Below are positions 1 to 9,110 of a stretch of DNA of 64,000 bases, piece by piece. Position numbers and translations under genes: made by a program. Under the pieces are notes generated by a model that worked only from the letters and a program-made list of their open reading frames with translations, did not search any database and was not told the DNA's origin. Each line of letters starts with the position of its first letter. Position 1 is the first letter of the stretch. Source of the stretch: Secundilactobacillus kimchicus JCM 15530 (GTDB taxonomy: Bacteria > Bacillota > Bacilli > Lactobacillales > Lactobacillaceae); assembly GCF_001433995.1 (NCBI RefSeq), contig NZ_AZCX01000001.1, forward strand, positions 62,001 through 126,000. Direction: 5' to 3'.

Positions 1-1
1 T

Positions 2-157
2 GTGGCCAAAACACCAGGCCAATATCGATTTGACCCAGCTGTGAAGTACAAAAAAGTGAATCGAGCGACGAGTACCATTCATACTCGTTCGTTTAAAGAC
101 CGATCAGTGGAAAACCAAATATTCAACCAGATTGATGAGATGGGGCGCTATTTTTGA
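2..157 (+). CDS. C-terminal end of an unrecognised protein (5' end outside window)
   Basis: An open frame runs from the window edge to a TGA at 155-157 and encodes about 51 basic, polar residues. I do not recognise the family. The tail contains the segment RSFKDRSVENQIF and ends in GRYF. There is no membrane segment or cysteine. A strong intrinsic terminator lies 66 bp downstream, which fits a real gene ending here. A GTG sits at the very edge, but whether it is the start cannot be known. Confidence 0.55.
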   Translation: MAKTPGQYRFDPAVKYKKVNRATSTIHTRSFKDRSVENQIFNQIDEMGRYF

Positions 158-222
158 AGTAATTGTATAGCGAAATTTGTATTATTGTGCTATGCAAAAA
201 GCGTTTTAACAGTAGTATCTTG

Positions 223-247
223 GATCAGCTTTTAGCTGGTCTTTTTT
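223..247 (+). terminator. Rho-independent terminator of the first gene
   Basis: An 8-bp stem (GATCAGCT pairing with AGCTGGTC, one G-T wobble), a 3-nt loop and a run of six T. It lies after the partial gene ending at 157. Confidence 0.8.
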
Positions 248-355
248 ATATCCATGAGTTGTCGATGAGTCGTAATCAAACGATTGTGCAAAACCGTTTC
301 GTTACAGACAGAACTGTCGGAATGTGCCGACTTTGGCTGGTCAGCGTGTCTTTTG

Positions 356-385
356 TTGAAACCGCTTTCTGTTTCAGTCTATAAT
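356..385 (+). promoter_or_regulatory. Promoter of the family 3 glycosidase gene
   Basis: TTGAAA at 356-361, an 18-bp spacer and a perfect TATAAT at 380-385. It sits 31 bp before the ATG, with a GGAGGA ribosome binding site in between. Confidence 0.65.
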
Positions 386-416
386 GCCACTACTTTAAAT
401 CAACGGAGGAGATGTC

Positions 417-3017
417 ATGAAACGGGTATCGAAACGGGTTCGCCGAGGATTAGGGGTGGCGGCCATTGTGGCGGCAGGGTTAGGAAGTTCAACGATTGTC
501 GCGCATGCGCTTGTTACATCGCCAACCGAAACAACGCTTGAACGGAGTAATGGTGAATTGTCGACGCAGATCGCAACCTCAGGGATGGTTCTTTTGCAAA
601 ACAAGCACCAAGCCTTACCAGTCTCGAATGGGCAATCGATTGCTCTTTTTGGCAGTGGCGCGTATGGCACCTACAAAGGTGGAACGGGATCTGGTGACGT
701 TAACCCACGTCAGGTGATTAACATCTGGACAGGTCTCAAACAAGGGGGGTATCAAATTAGTTCGACAGATTGGCTGACTAAGATGGCGAGTCAGTATGAC
801 GGGCAAAAAAAATTGTATGAAAGTACACTCGGTAAAATACCGTTTGCCGGAGCATTTCAATATCAGGATCCTCAGCTAACTCAAGCCGATTTTGATGGCG
901 CGGAAGCCACGACTGGGGTGTACGTCATTTCGCGGTCTTCGGGGGAAGGTAATGACCGCAAGAATTCGGGTGGCGATTACCAACTGACTAATACTGAAAA
1001 ACGAAATATTAAGCTGATGTCTGAACACTATGATAAAAGTGTGGTCCTATTGAACGTAGGCGGACCAATCGATACGAGTTTTGTAACTGAAGATCCTGAT
1101 CTGGATAGTGTTTTACTTGTTTCTCAAGGTGGTCAGAATATGGGAACTGCAGTTGCTGAAATCATGTCTGGTCAAGTTAATCCCTCAGGGAAGTTAACGG
1201 CAACTTGGGCCAAACAGTACCAGGATTATCCAGCAGCCGGAACGTTTTCAAATGACGATAATTATACGGGGACTGAGAAGTACACAGAAGGCATTTTTGT
1301 TGGTTACCGTTATTTTGATTCATATAACGTGACCCCGCAGTACGCGTTTGGCTACGGTCAGTCGTACACAACCTTCAAGCTAGCGCCGCAAAAGGCAACG
1401 GTTAAAAACGGTCAATATACGACTTCAGTGAAAGTGACGAATACGGGGACCCGGTACTCGGGGCAAGATGTGGTTCAACTCTATTACTCTGCACCGAAGG
1501 GTGACGTTTCTAAAGCATTTCAAAACTTGGGAGCCTATGCCAAAACTAAATCCTTGGCGCCAGGAGAGTCTCAGATAGTTCGCTTGGGGATGAAAGTTAC
1601 TGATATGGCGAGTTATGAATCCCAATCTCACACATTTGCAATGGGTGCTGGCAAGTATCTAATGCGGGTGGGTGATAGCTCTCGGAATACTCGAGTGGCC
1701 ACCGTTTTGAACTTGCCCCAAAAAGTTCAGACTCAACAGTTGTCGAATGCTGCCGCTCCCGCAGAGGATCCGACCACTTTAACAGGCGACCGCAAATCGT
1801 ATGAACCTGCTGGGCAAGCTGGTCAGATTGCAAAGGCGCAACAAATTAAGCTTGAGCCATTAGCACTTAGAGCAAAAGCGGAGACAAAGCAGGTGGTGGC
1901 ACCTTCAATCACCGGCACCGGTTCTACAATCAAAAATGCAACATTAAAAGACGTCTATGATGGACGATTGACGATGGCTCAGTTTGTTGCTGGTCTTTCC
2001 ACGAAGCAGCTTGCTAACATTGTGGAGGGCAACGTTGACCCATTAACAGAGGCTGGCCGAGAAGGGATTAAGAATCAACTTGGCGGTCCTGGCGGGGTGA
2101 TTGGTGGCGCGGCGACCGCTTTACCATATGCCGCCGGACAAACGACTGACAACTATGCTGATAGTTTGGGAATCCCGGTCACAGTTAACGCTGATGGTCC
2201 TGCTGGTATTCGGTTGCCACAGACGTACGTCAAAAACGGTCAAACCTACTACAATTACGCAACGGCGTGGCCAATTGGGACATTAATTGCGCAGGCTTGG
2301 GACCCGGCTCTGATTGAAAAAATGGGTCGGGCGACGGCTAACGAAATGAAGGCGCTGGGGGTGACCACTTGGCTTGCGCCAGGAATGAACATCCAGCGTG
2401 ATCCATTAGGTGGTCGAAACTTCGAGTATTACTCGGAAGACCCACTTGTTTCGGGTATTTCGGCCACCGCTGAAACCCGTGGCGTTCAATCAGAAACGGG
2501 ACTAGGAGTGGCAATCAAGCACTTTGCGGTTAATAGCCAAGAAAACAGCCGGATGACTTCAGACAGTGTGGTCGGCGAACAAGCACTCCGGGAAATATAC
2601 CTACGGGGCTTCGAGATTGCGGTTAAGGACGCCCAACCGCAGTTCGTGATGTCATCCTATAATAAACTGAATGGTACGTATACAGCTGCCAACAAGGATC
2701 TGTTGACCACGATTTTACGTGATCAATGGGGCTTTAAGGGTGCGGTCATGACGGATTGGTTTAGTCTACCCGGGCTGTTTTCAGCCGCCCAAGTGATGGC
2801 TGCAGGAAATGATCTGATTATGCCAGGGGGTTCCCAAGTCTTTCTCGCAAATGCCGCAGATGCCAAAACGCGGGCTGATATGGCGCGCTCAGCAAGTCGC
2901 ATTTTATCGATGGTAATGAATAGTGACCAATTCGCTGACAAGTATCACGTGTCGGTTCCTAGCGCAACGCCAGCAACGGTGAACACGACTATGGTATCGA
3001 ATGGTCAGCCGTATTAG
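417..3017 (+). CDS. Secreted glycoside hydrolase family 3 (beta-glucosidase-like), circularly permuted
   Basis: The 866-residue protein starts with a signal peptide: a basic MKRVSKRVRR, a hydrophobic core and a cleavage-like VAHA near residue 31. The domain order is reversed from classical GH3. The GH3 C-terminal (alpha/beta sandwich) domain comes first (about 40-300), then a fibronectin type III-like domain (about 330-430), then the catalytic TIM-barrel domain (about 530-840). The barrel shows IKHFAVNSQ and the nucleophile motif GAVMTDW, with Asp780 as predicted nucleophile. This permutation is known for some bacterial GH3 beta-glucosidases. There is no LPXTG or C-terminal membrane anchor, so the enzyme is probably released or loosely wall-bound. 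It is monocistronic, with its own promoter and terminator. Substrate specificity (beta-glucoside, beta-xyloside and so on) cannot be read from the sequence. Confidence 0.85.
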   Translation: MKRVSKRVRRGLGVAAIVAAGLGSSTIVAHALVTSPTETTLERSNGELSTQIATSGMVLLQNKHQALPVSNGQSIALFGSGAYGTYKGGTGSGDVNPRQVINIWTGLKQGGYQISSTDWLTKMASQYDGQKKLYESTLGKIPFAGAFQYQDPQLTQADFDGAEATTGVYVISRSSGEGNDRKNSGGDYQLTNTEKRNIKLMSEHYDKSVVLLNVGGPIDTSFVTEDPDLDSVLLVSQGGQNMGTAVAEIMSGQVNPSGKLTATWAKQYQDYPAAGTFSNDDNYTGTEKYTEGIFVGYRYFDSYNVTPQYAFGYGQSYTTFKLAPQKATVKNGQYTTSVKVTNTGTRYSGQDVVQLYYSAPKGDVSKAFQNLGAYAKTKSLAPGESQIVRLGMKVTDMASYESQSHTFAMGAGKYLMRVGDSSRNTRVATVLNLPQKVQTQQLSNAAAPAEDPTTLTGDRKSYEPAGQAGQIAKAQQIKLEPLALRAKAETKQVVAPSITGTGSTIKNATLKDVYDGRLTMAQFVAGLSTKQLANIVEGNVDPLTEAGREGIKNQLGGPGGVIGGAATALPYAAGQTTDNYADSLGIPVTVNADGPAGIRLPQTYVKNGQTYYNYATAWPIGTLIAQAWDPALIEKMGRATANEMKALGVTTWLAPGMNIQRDPLGGRNFEYYSEDPLVSGISATAETRGVQSETGLGVAIKHFAVNSQENSRMTSDSVVGEQALREIYLRGFEIAVKDAQPQFVMSSYNKLNGTYTAANKDLLTTILRDQWGFKGAVMTDWFSLPGLFSAAQVMAAGNDLIMPGGSQVFLANAADAKTRADMARSASRILSMVMNSDQFADKYHVSVPSATPATVNTTMVSNGQPY

Positions 3018-3032
3018 GATATGTTGGCCAAT

Positions 3033-3066
3033 AAAAAAAGTCGAGCACTCAAGTGTTCGACTTTTT
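3033..3066. terminator. Bidirectional terminator between the glycosidase and feo genes
   Basis: A stem AAAAAGTCGAGCAC pairs with GTGTTCGACTTTTT around a short loop. The A-tract on one side and T-tract on the other serve both convergent genes. Confidence 0.85.
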
Positions 3067-3073
3067 ACGTGGC

Positions 3074-3238
3074 TTACATGGCCTGTTTTTTGGCCTGTTC
3101 CATCATTTTCTTAGCTTCACAATCGTAGTCACAAGCGGCACACTTGCCTTTTTTGGACCGCTGAACTGCCCGGACAATTTGATAACCGGCCAACGCGAGA
3201 ATTGCGGCAATAATGACACCATTGATGATCAAATTCAT
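3074..3238 (-). CDS. Small FeoB-associated Cys-rich membrane protein
   Basis: A 54-residue protein with one N-terminal membrane helix (MNLIINGVIIAAILALAGYQ) followed by a basic stretch and CAACDYDC. The ATG at 3238 is chosen because a strong AAGGGGG ribosome binding site precedes it. It is the last gene of feoA-feoB, 16 bp after feoB. Small proteins with this helix-plus-cysteines layout commonly accompany FeoB in Firmicutes. They may fill the role FeoC plays elsewhere, but that is inference. Its cysteines could bind iron. Confidence 0.8.
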   Translation of the reverse strand: MNLIINGVIIAAILALAGYQIVRAVQRSKKGKCAACDYDCEAKKMMEQAKKQAM

Positions 3239-3254
3239 TGTAGAATCCCCCTTA

Positions 3255-5246
3255 CTAAATAAACAAAATCCCGATCTGGTAGATAATAAACGATAAGGCA
3301 TAAGCAATAATAAAGCTAGAAACAACCGAATAGAGCGCCCATTTACCTGATCCGGTCTCCGATTTTATGGTCCCAATCGTAGCAAAGCAGGGCACGTAAA
3401 ACAGGATAAAGACTAGCAGGGAGTACGCTGAAAGTGGGGTGAAGTATTGGCCGATTAAGGCAATTAAGCCCGCTTGACTCCCAGTGTGAAACAGCACCAT
3501 CATGCTGGAGGTAATAACCTCTTTCGCAAGAATTCCGGTAAAGAGTGCGCTAATGGCTTGCCAGGAGAAAATCCCAATTGGCGCGAATAGTGGTTGAATC
3601 AATTTTCCTAACTGTGCGGAAAAACTGTGATCAATTGACGTCACTAGACCGGTTGGGCCCAGATTAGATAATAGCCAAATGAGAACAGTGCCAGCAAAGA
3701 TGATAGTGCCAGCTTTTTTGATGAACCCCTTTCCCTTATCCCAGGTCCCGTGCCAGATAACGTCGAGGCGGGGGATGTGGTATTGAGGAAGTTCAACGAT
3801 AAAGACGGTATTTTCCTTGACCTTAAATAAGATCTGGTAAACCTTTGCCATGAGTAAAGCGACAATAATTCCTAAGAAGTAAATTGATAGGACAATCAAG
3901 GCTTGATTGTGTGGAAAGAACGCAGCGACGAATAAACTGTAAATGGGTAATCGAGCAGAGCAACTCATGAATGGCGAAATAAGGGTTGTGATAAGGCGCT
4001 CGTTTGGTTGCTCAATGGTTCGCGCTGCCATGATGCCAGTGACGTTGCATCCAAAGCCGATAATCAATGGAATAAAGGCCTTACCATTTAATCCAATCAG
4101 TTGCATGATTCGGTCGGTCACTAGCGCGGCCCGCGCCATGTATCCAGAGTCCTCAAGAATTGAAATACAGGCGAACAGGACAAAAATCTGAGGGATAAAT
4201 ACTAATACGCCGCCGACCCCGGCTATCAGGCCATTAACAATCAGTGATCGTAGTAACGGGATTGCCCCAATGCTTGTCAGCCAATGGGCTGCGCCGGTTG
4301 AAAGCGGGCCGGATAAGAAGGCGTCTAACGTGTCTGACAGCGGCGTACCGACCCAGTCGAACGATAATTTGAACATTAAGTAAAAGATGCCGATAAAGAC
4401 GGGTAATCCGAGAAGTGGGTGGGTAATCCACTGGTCAATTTTGGCTGTTAATTCAACGTGCGTTGTCGTACTGAGTGTTTGTCTGGCGGCCTTCAGGGTG
4501 TCTTCGATAAAGGCGAGGCGGGTTTGAAAAATATCATCCTCAAAATCTTGGGCATCGTAATAACGCTGTTGATTAAGAAGTGGGGTTAGTTGATGGTGGG
4601 TCGCGTAATCGCGAACCACCTTATTTTTGTTCATAAATTGAATGACGAGCCAGCGCGCGAACTTCTGAGGGTAGCCATAGTCAGCGATTAGCGCTTGACT
4701 GGCCTGACGGATGGCTTGGTTAATCATAAAGGGATAATTCAGTTGCAGCGGCTGGTTAATGGTTGGTGAATCCGACCTCACAAGTTCTTCGCGGAGTTGT
4801 TGAAGGCCCTCCTTACTTCTGGCGTTCGTCGCCCGAATGCCGCAGCCGAGATTTTCAGAAAGGGTTTCAAAGTTATAGTAGTGCCCCGACCGTTTTAGGT
4901 CATCAATCATGTTCAGTGCAATGATGACGGGGGTGCCAAACTCCAACAATTCGATGGATAATAGCAGGTTTCGCTTCAATTGGTTGGCGTTTGTGACGTT
5001 TAAAATTAAATCTGGGTGGTTATGTAAGAGGTATTGGGTGACGACCGTTTCATCTTTTGTAATGGGATTGAGTGAATAGACGCCCGGTAAGTCCACGACA
5101 TCAACTTGAGAGTGCTTAATGGTGCCTAATTTTTTTTCGACGGTCACGCCCGTCCAGTTACCAACGGTGGCGTACTTATCCGTCAGTTCGTTAAACAGGG
5201 TGCTCTTACCAGTATTGGGATTACCAAGAAGTGCAACCGTTGTCAT
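3255..5246 (-). CDS. feoB: Ferrous iron transport protein B
   Basis: A 663-residue GTPase-coupled Fe(II) importer of the cytoplasmic membrane. The N-terminal G domain shows G1 (GNPNTGKST, residues 8-16), G3 (DLPG) and G4 (NMID), followed by a helical spacer. The C-terminal half is a multi-pass membrane domain with Gate-type segments (for example GFGCNVTGIMA and SCSARLPIY, which carries a conserved Cys). The length is normal for Gram-positive FeoB. Its ATG lies 1 bp past the feoA stop, and the ribosome binding site lies inside feoA, so the two are translationally linked. It would supply iron for the Fe-S and radical enzymes encoded next to it. Confidence 0.97.
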   Translation of the reverse strand: MTTVALLGNPNTGKSTLFNELTDKYATVGNWTGVTVEKKLGTIKHSQVDVVDLPGVYSLNPITKDETVVTQYLLHNHPDLILNVTNANQLKRNLLLSIELLEFGTPVIIALNMIDDLKRSGHYYNFETLSENLGCGIRATNARSKEGLQQLREELVRSDSPTINQPLQLNYPFMINQAIRQASQALIADYGYPQKFARWLVIQFMNKNKVVRDYATHHQLTPLLNQQRYYDAQDFEDDIFQTRLAFIEDTLKAARQTLSTTTHVELTAKIDQWITHPLLGLPVFIGIFYLMFKLSFDWVGTPLSDTLDAFLSGPLSTGAAHWLTSIGAIPLLRSLIVNGLIAGVGGVLVFIPQIFVLFACISILEDSGYMARAALVTDRIMQLIGLNGKAFIPLIIGFGCNVTGIMAARTIEQPNERLITTLISPFMSCSARLPIYSLFVAAFFPHNQALIVLSIYFLGIIVALLMAKVYQILFKVKENTVFIVELPQYHIPRLDVIWHGTWDKGKGFIKKAGTIIFAGTVLIWLLSNLGPTGLVTSIDHSFSAQLGKLIQPLFAPIGIFSWQAISALFTGILAKEVITSSMMVLFHTGSQAGLIALIGQYFTPLSAYSLLVFILFYVPCFATIGTIKSETGSGKWALYSVVSSFIIAYALSFIIYQIGILFI

Positions 5247-5247
5247 A

Positions 5248-5475
5248 TTAGTACCCTCCAGTCAATCGTTTGAAGACGGCATAACGGATGCCAATTTGTT
5301 GGTTGTCAGCTTCAATGATAACGGGGCCGTGAAAGGGGTATTGGCGGACGAGTCTCACCACACTACCTAATTGCAGTCCGAGGCTATGTAAACGTTGGCA
5401 GGTTGCCTGGTCGATGCCTTGAAAACCGGTGATGGTGTATCCAGATGAATTAGTCTTAGAGAAAGTGAGTTGCAT
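5248..5475 (-). CDS. feoA: Ferrous iron transport protein A
   Basis: A 75-residue SH3-like FeoA-domain protein (segments GFQGIDQATCQRLHSLGL and PVIIEADNQQIGIR) that is thought to modulate FeoB at the cytoplasmic face. The ATG at 5475 is preceded by GAAAGGGG. A longer frame begins upstream but its extra residues do not resemble FeoA. It is the first gene of feoA-feoB-small Cys-rich protein, with a leader carrying the TTGGAATATTT element. Confidence 0.93.
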   Translation of the reverse strand: MQLTFSKTNSSGYTITGFQGIDQATCQRLHSLGLQLGSVVRLVRQYPFHGPVIIEADNQQIGIRYAVFKRLTGGY

Positions 5476-5494
5476 ATGAAGTGCCCCTTTCAAA

Positions 5495-5505
5495 AATATT
5501 CCAAT
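5495..5505 (-). promoter_or_regulatory. TTGGAATATTT element in the feoA leader
   Basis: On the minus strand this reads TTGGAATATTT. It lies between the feoA -10 (5536-5541) and its start codon, a position suited to a repressor. The same 11-mer occurs before nrdD, moaE and nreA. Confidence 0.45.
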
Positions 5506-5535
5506 CCTTAATAGATAAAAGCTGTTGTTATTCCT

Positions 5536-5541
5536 ATTATA
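5536..5541 (-). promoter_or_regulatory. -10 element of the feoAB promoter
   Basis: A perfect TATAAT on the minus strand, 60 bp before the feoA ATG. No good -35 is visible at 16-18 bp, so the promoter may depend on an activator. Confidence 0.5.
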
Positions 5542-5591
5542 GCTACATTGTGCCACTTCTCCGAAAAAGTGCATATGGGGGAATTGCCTAA

Positions 5592-5620
5592 TTTAATTTG
5601 GACAATCGCGTGGTTATAAT
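5592..5620 (+). promoter_or_regulatory. Promoter of the sufCDSUB operon
   Basis: TTTAAT at 5592-5597, a 17-bp spacer and a perfect TATAAT at 5615-5620, followed by a leader of about 145 nt. The leader shows no clear riboswitch. It contains a GGAATATT (5704-5711) that resembles the TTGGAATATTT element. Confidence 0.6.
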
Positions 5621-5772
5621 GATACTATGCTAACACAGAGACAAAAATGATTGGTTTTCTAATATTCACACCATTATCTCATTTTTAAAGGCTACATACC
5701 AGTGGAATATTAAAACACCCGACTATTTTGAATCGCATCGCTGAATATAAAGATGATGGAGGATGATATCAT

Positions 5773-6567
5773 ATGGCAACGCTTGAAGTGAAAGATTTAC
5801 ACGTTGAAGTCGAAGATGAAGAACAACAAACGAAACGTGAGATTTTAAAAGGGGTTAATTTAACCATGAATACGGGCGAGATTCACGCCATCATGGGCCC
5901 CAACGGAACTGGGAAATCCACTCTTTCGCAGACAATTATGGGTCAGCCGGCCTACCACGTGACTCAGGGGGATATTTTATTAAATGGCGAAAGTATCTTA
6001 GAGATGCCGGTAGACGAACGAGCACGGAAAGGGCTATTTTTAGCGATGCAGTACCCAGCCGAAATTCAAGGCGTGACCAACGCCGAATTTTTGCGAGCAG
6101 CCATTAATGCTCGGCGGCCTGACGATGATCAAATCTCGGTGATGGCCTTCCTAAAGGAACTCGACAAAAATCTGGCCTTGCTTGATATGAACGAGTCCAT
6201 GACGGAACGCTACCTCAATGAAGGTTTCTCGGGTGGTGAGAAAAAACGGAATGAAATTTTGCAATTGCTGATGATCAAACCGGCTTTTGCACTCTTGGAT
6301 GAAATTGACTCTGGGCTGGATATCGATGCTCTCCAGGTGGTCTCGAAGGGCGTTAACTCGATGCGCGGCGAGAATTTTGGTTCGCTGATTATTACTCACT
6401 ATCAACGGCTATTGAACTACATCGTACCTGACGTCGTACACGTCATGATGGGTGGCAAGATCGTGAAGTCTGGTGGTGCTGAACTCGCCCAAAAACTTGA
6501 GTCAGAAGGCTATGCTGGGTTACGTGATGAGTTAGGGTTAGATGTTGCCCTAGTTGATGAAAACTGA
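5773..6567 (+). CDS. sufC: Fe-S cluster assembly ATPase SufC
   Basis: A 264-residue ABC-type ATPase of the SufBCD scaffold. Walker A is GPNGTGKST, the signature is GFSGGEKKRNE (typical of SufC rather than transporters) and Walker B is FALLDEIDSGLD. SufC powers Fe-S assembly on SufB-SufD in the cytosol. It is the first gene of sufC-D-S-U-B, the usual Firmicute order. It has its own promoter upstream and a GGAGG-type ribosome binding site. Confidence 0.97.
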   Translation: MATLEVKDLHVEVEDEEQQTKREILKGVNLTMNTGEIHAIMGPNGTGKSTLSQTIMGQPAYHVTQGDILLNGESILEMPVDERARKGLFLAMQYPAEIQGVTNAEFLRAAINARRPDDDQISVMAFLKELDKNLALLDMNESMTERYLNEGFSGGEKKRNEILQLLMIKPAFALLDEIDSGLDIDALQVVSKGVNSMRGENFGSLIITHYQRLLNYIVPDVVHVMMGGKIVKSGGAELAQKLESEGYAGLRDELGLDVALVDEN

Positions 6568-6580
6568 GGAGGGACTAAGT

Positions 6581-7882
6581 ATGGAAGCTGTTCAAGATTA
6601 CGAAGCCTTGAAGGCCAGCCTATTAGAGGCAGCTAACGAGCATGGCGAGCCGCACTGGTTGGCTGATCGGCGGACGGCGGCAGTTGATGCAATGGTCGAC
6701 TTGCCACTTCCCGAAGTTCGGCGTTTCGATTACCATCGCTGGCCCTTAACGCCAATTGACCCGTTGCAGTGGCAGCGATCCGATAAAGCCTTGGCAGCCG
6801 GGATTGAGTTTGATGACACCCACATTCAGTTTGTCCAGATTGGTCAAACAACGGTGGCGGTTAATTTACCAGATGAATTAGACGAAGCTGGCGTCATTTT
6901 AACCGATATTTTTAGCGCTTTCCGGGAGCATCCGCGGCTGACGGAAAAGCACTTTATGGATAAGATCATCAACGCGGGTGAGGATCGGCTCACAGCGCAC
7001 CACGTGGCTTTCTTAAACAGTGGTTTGTTCCTCTACGTGCCCAAAAACGTGGTGATCGATAAGCCGATTGAAGCGTACTTTGTCCAAGATAGTACCCGGA
7101 AAAGTCCGATGGTTTCGCACGTTTTGATTATTGCTGAAGAGGGTGCTGAGTTCTCTTTCACCCAACATCTCACCACGGCCGGTGATGAATCAAATGCGGC
7201 TAGCTGTGTTGCGGAAATTTTGGCGCGGCCGAATAGCCACGTGCGGTTCTCGTCGTTAGATGAGCTCGGTGAACAGACGACGGCCTATCTTAATCGACGA
7301 GCGCGAATTGGCAAGAATGCGACTATTGATTGGGCCGTTGGTGTCTTAAATGGTGGTAACACGGTTGCTGACTTTGATTCTGACCTTCAAGGTGAAGGAT
7401 CGCATGCCGATGCGAAAGTGATTACAGTGACGACGGGTAAGCAGAAAAATGGGATTAACACCCGGGTCACTAACCGTGGGAAACACTCAGTTGGTCACAT
7501 TCTTCAACGGGGTGTTTTACTGGAAAAGTCTGAATTGGTTTTCAACGGGATCGGCGATATTATTCACGGTGCTTCTGGGGCCAACGCTGAGCAGGAGAAT
7601 CGAGTGCTGATGTTGTCTGATAAGGCCCACGGTGACGCTAATCCGATTCTTTTAATTGATGAAAACGACGTTGTTGCTGGACATGCAGCTAGTGTCGGGC
7701 AAATTGATCAAAATCAGATGTACTACCTAATGAGTCGTGGCATTGACAAAGCAAAGGCTCAGCGGTTAGTGATTCGTGGTTTTCTTGGCGCCGTGTTAAG
7801 CGCGGTACCATCAAAAACGGTTCGTCAAGAATTAACGGATGTTATCGAAAGGAAGCTTGAGGATGGTCAAAAATTTAAATAA
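6581..7882 (+). CDS. sufD: Fe-S cluster assembly protein SufD
   Basis: A 433-residue SufB/SufD beta-helix family protein, the non-catalytic partner of SufB in the SufBC2D scaffold. The C-terminal region has the family segment [19 protein letters not shown]. The ATG at 6581 is preferred because GGAGGG lies 8 nt upstream. An in-frame ATG at 6554 would overlap sufC and lacks such a site. The end overlaps the sufS start by 20 nt, indicating translational coupling. Confidence 0.95.
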   Translation: MEAVQDYEALKASLLEAANEHGEPHWLADRRTAAVDAMVDLPLPEVRRFDYHRWPLTPIDPLQWQRSDKALAAGIEFDDTHIQFVQIGQTTVAVNLPDELDEAGVILTDIFSAFREHPRLTEKHFMDKIINAGEDRLTAHHVAFLNSGLFLYVPKNVVIDKPIEAYFVQDSTRKSPMVSHVLIIAEEGAEFSFTQHLTTAGDESNAASCVAEILARPNSHVRFSSLDELGEQTTAYLNRRARIGKNATIDWAVGVLNGGNTVADFDSDLQGEGSHADAKVITVTTGKQKNGINTRVTNRGKHSVGHILQRGVLLEKSELVFNGIGDIIHGASGANAEQENRVLMLSDKAHGDANPILLIDENDVVAGHAASVGQIDQNQMYYLMSRGIDKAKAQRLVIRGFLGAVLSAVPSKTVRQELTDVIERKLEDGQKFK

Positions 7883-9110
7883 CCTTCGCGCTGATTTTCC
7901 GGTGTTGGATCAGACCGTCAATGATGAAGCGCTCGTCTACCTAGATAACGCCGCGACTGCCCAGCGTCCTAACCAGGTGATTGCGGCGCTGACCCACTTT
8001 TATCAAACGGATAATGCGAACGTCCACCGGGGCGTGCATAGTTTAGCAGAACGGGCGACCGCTGATTATGAGCAAGCGCGCCGAAAAGTCCAGACCTTCA
8101 TTAACGCTGCCGAACCAGAAACGGTCATCTTTACCAAGGGTACAACGGATGGTCTAAATTTGGTGGCTAGCACTTATGGGGAACAAAATGTGGCTGCTGG
8201 CGATGAGATTGTCATCTCAATTATGGAACACCATAGTAACCTGATTCCTTGGCAACAGCTGGCGCATCGCAAAAACGCGACCCTAAAATACATCAACTTA
8301 ACAGCTGATGGGCAATTGGATTTGGATGATGCCCAGGCCAAAATTACCGATCGCACTAAAATTGTGGCGGTTGCCCACGCCAGCAATGTGATGGGGACCA
8401 TTAATCCCATTAAAGAGCTGGCTCGGATAGCGCACAATCACGGTGCCATCTTTGTCGGGGACGGGGCGCAAGCGGTGCCTCATATGGCAGTTGACGTTCA
8501 GGATCTGGATGTCGACTTTTACGCTTTTTCTGGTCACAAAATGATGGGGCCTACCGGAATTGGGGTGCTCTACGGAAAGCGCGCCCTACTGGAAGCAATG
8601 CCACCCTACCAATTTGGGGGCGAAATGATTGGCTTTGTGCATCAGTTTGACAGCACGTGGGCTGAATTACCTTACAAGTTTGAAGCTGGCACCCAAAATA
8701 TCGCGGGAGCCGTTGGGCTGGGAGCTGCAGTTGATTACTTAACAGCGGTGGGCATGCCAACCGTTCAGGCCCACGAACACGAGATTGTTAACTACTTATT
8801 GCCAAAACTGACGGAAATGCCAGGAGTAACGGTTTATGGGCCTCAGGATCCGGCCAATCACACCGGGGTCATTGCGTTTAACTTAGATGGCCTCCATCCG
8901 CATGACGTTGCAACAGCCTTAGACATGGAGGGCGTCGCCGTTCGAGCGGGTCACCACTGTGCGCAACCTTTGATGACCTATCTAGGATTAACAGCAACGG
9001 CGCGGGCGAGTTTTTACCTGTATAATTCTGTAGCTGATGCTGATCAATTGTTGGTTGCGTTAACTGAGACAAAGGAGTTCTTCAATCATGGGACTGTCGA
9101 AACTAAGTAG
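7863..9110 (+). CDS. sufS: Cysteine desulfurase SufS
   Basis: A 415-residue PLP enzyme (class V aminotransferase fold, group II desulfurase) that takes sulfur from cysteine as a persulfide. The PLP lysine lies in FSGHKMMGPTG. The active-site Cys366 lies in RAGHHCAQP, within the short loop typical of SufS. The start at 7863 follows AAGGAAG. It overlaps sufD at its start and sufU by 23 nt at its end. Sulfur is passed to SufU. Confidence 0.96.
   Translation: MVKNLNNLRADFPVLDQTVNDEALVYLDNAATAQRPNQVIAALTHFYQTDNANVHRGVHSLAERATADYEQARRKVQTFINAAEPETVIFTKGTTDGLNLVASTYGEQNVAAGDEIVISIMEHHSNLIPWQQLAHRKNATLKYINLTADGQLDLDDAQAKITDRTKIVAVAHASNVMGTINPIKELARIAHNHGAIFVGDGAQAVPHMAVDVQDLDVDFYAFSGHKMMGPTGIGVLYGKRALLEAMPPYQFGGEMIGFVHQFDSTWAELPYKFEAGTQNIAGAVGLGAAVDYLTAVGMPTVQAHEHEIVNYLLPKLTEMPGVTVYGPQDPANHTGVIAFNLDGLHPHDVATALDMEGVAVRAGHHCAQPLMTYLGLTATARASFYLYNSVADADQLLVALTETKEFFNHGTVETK

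Noticed and set aside
5704-5711. GGAATATT in the suf leader as a full TTGGAATATTT element
   Set aside because: It lacks the TTG and the final T. Mentioned only as a weak relative.
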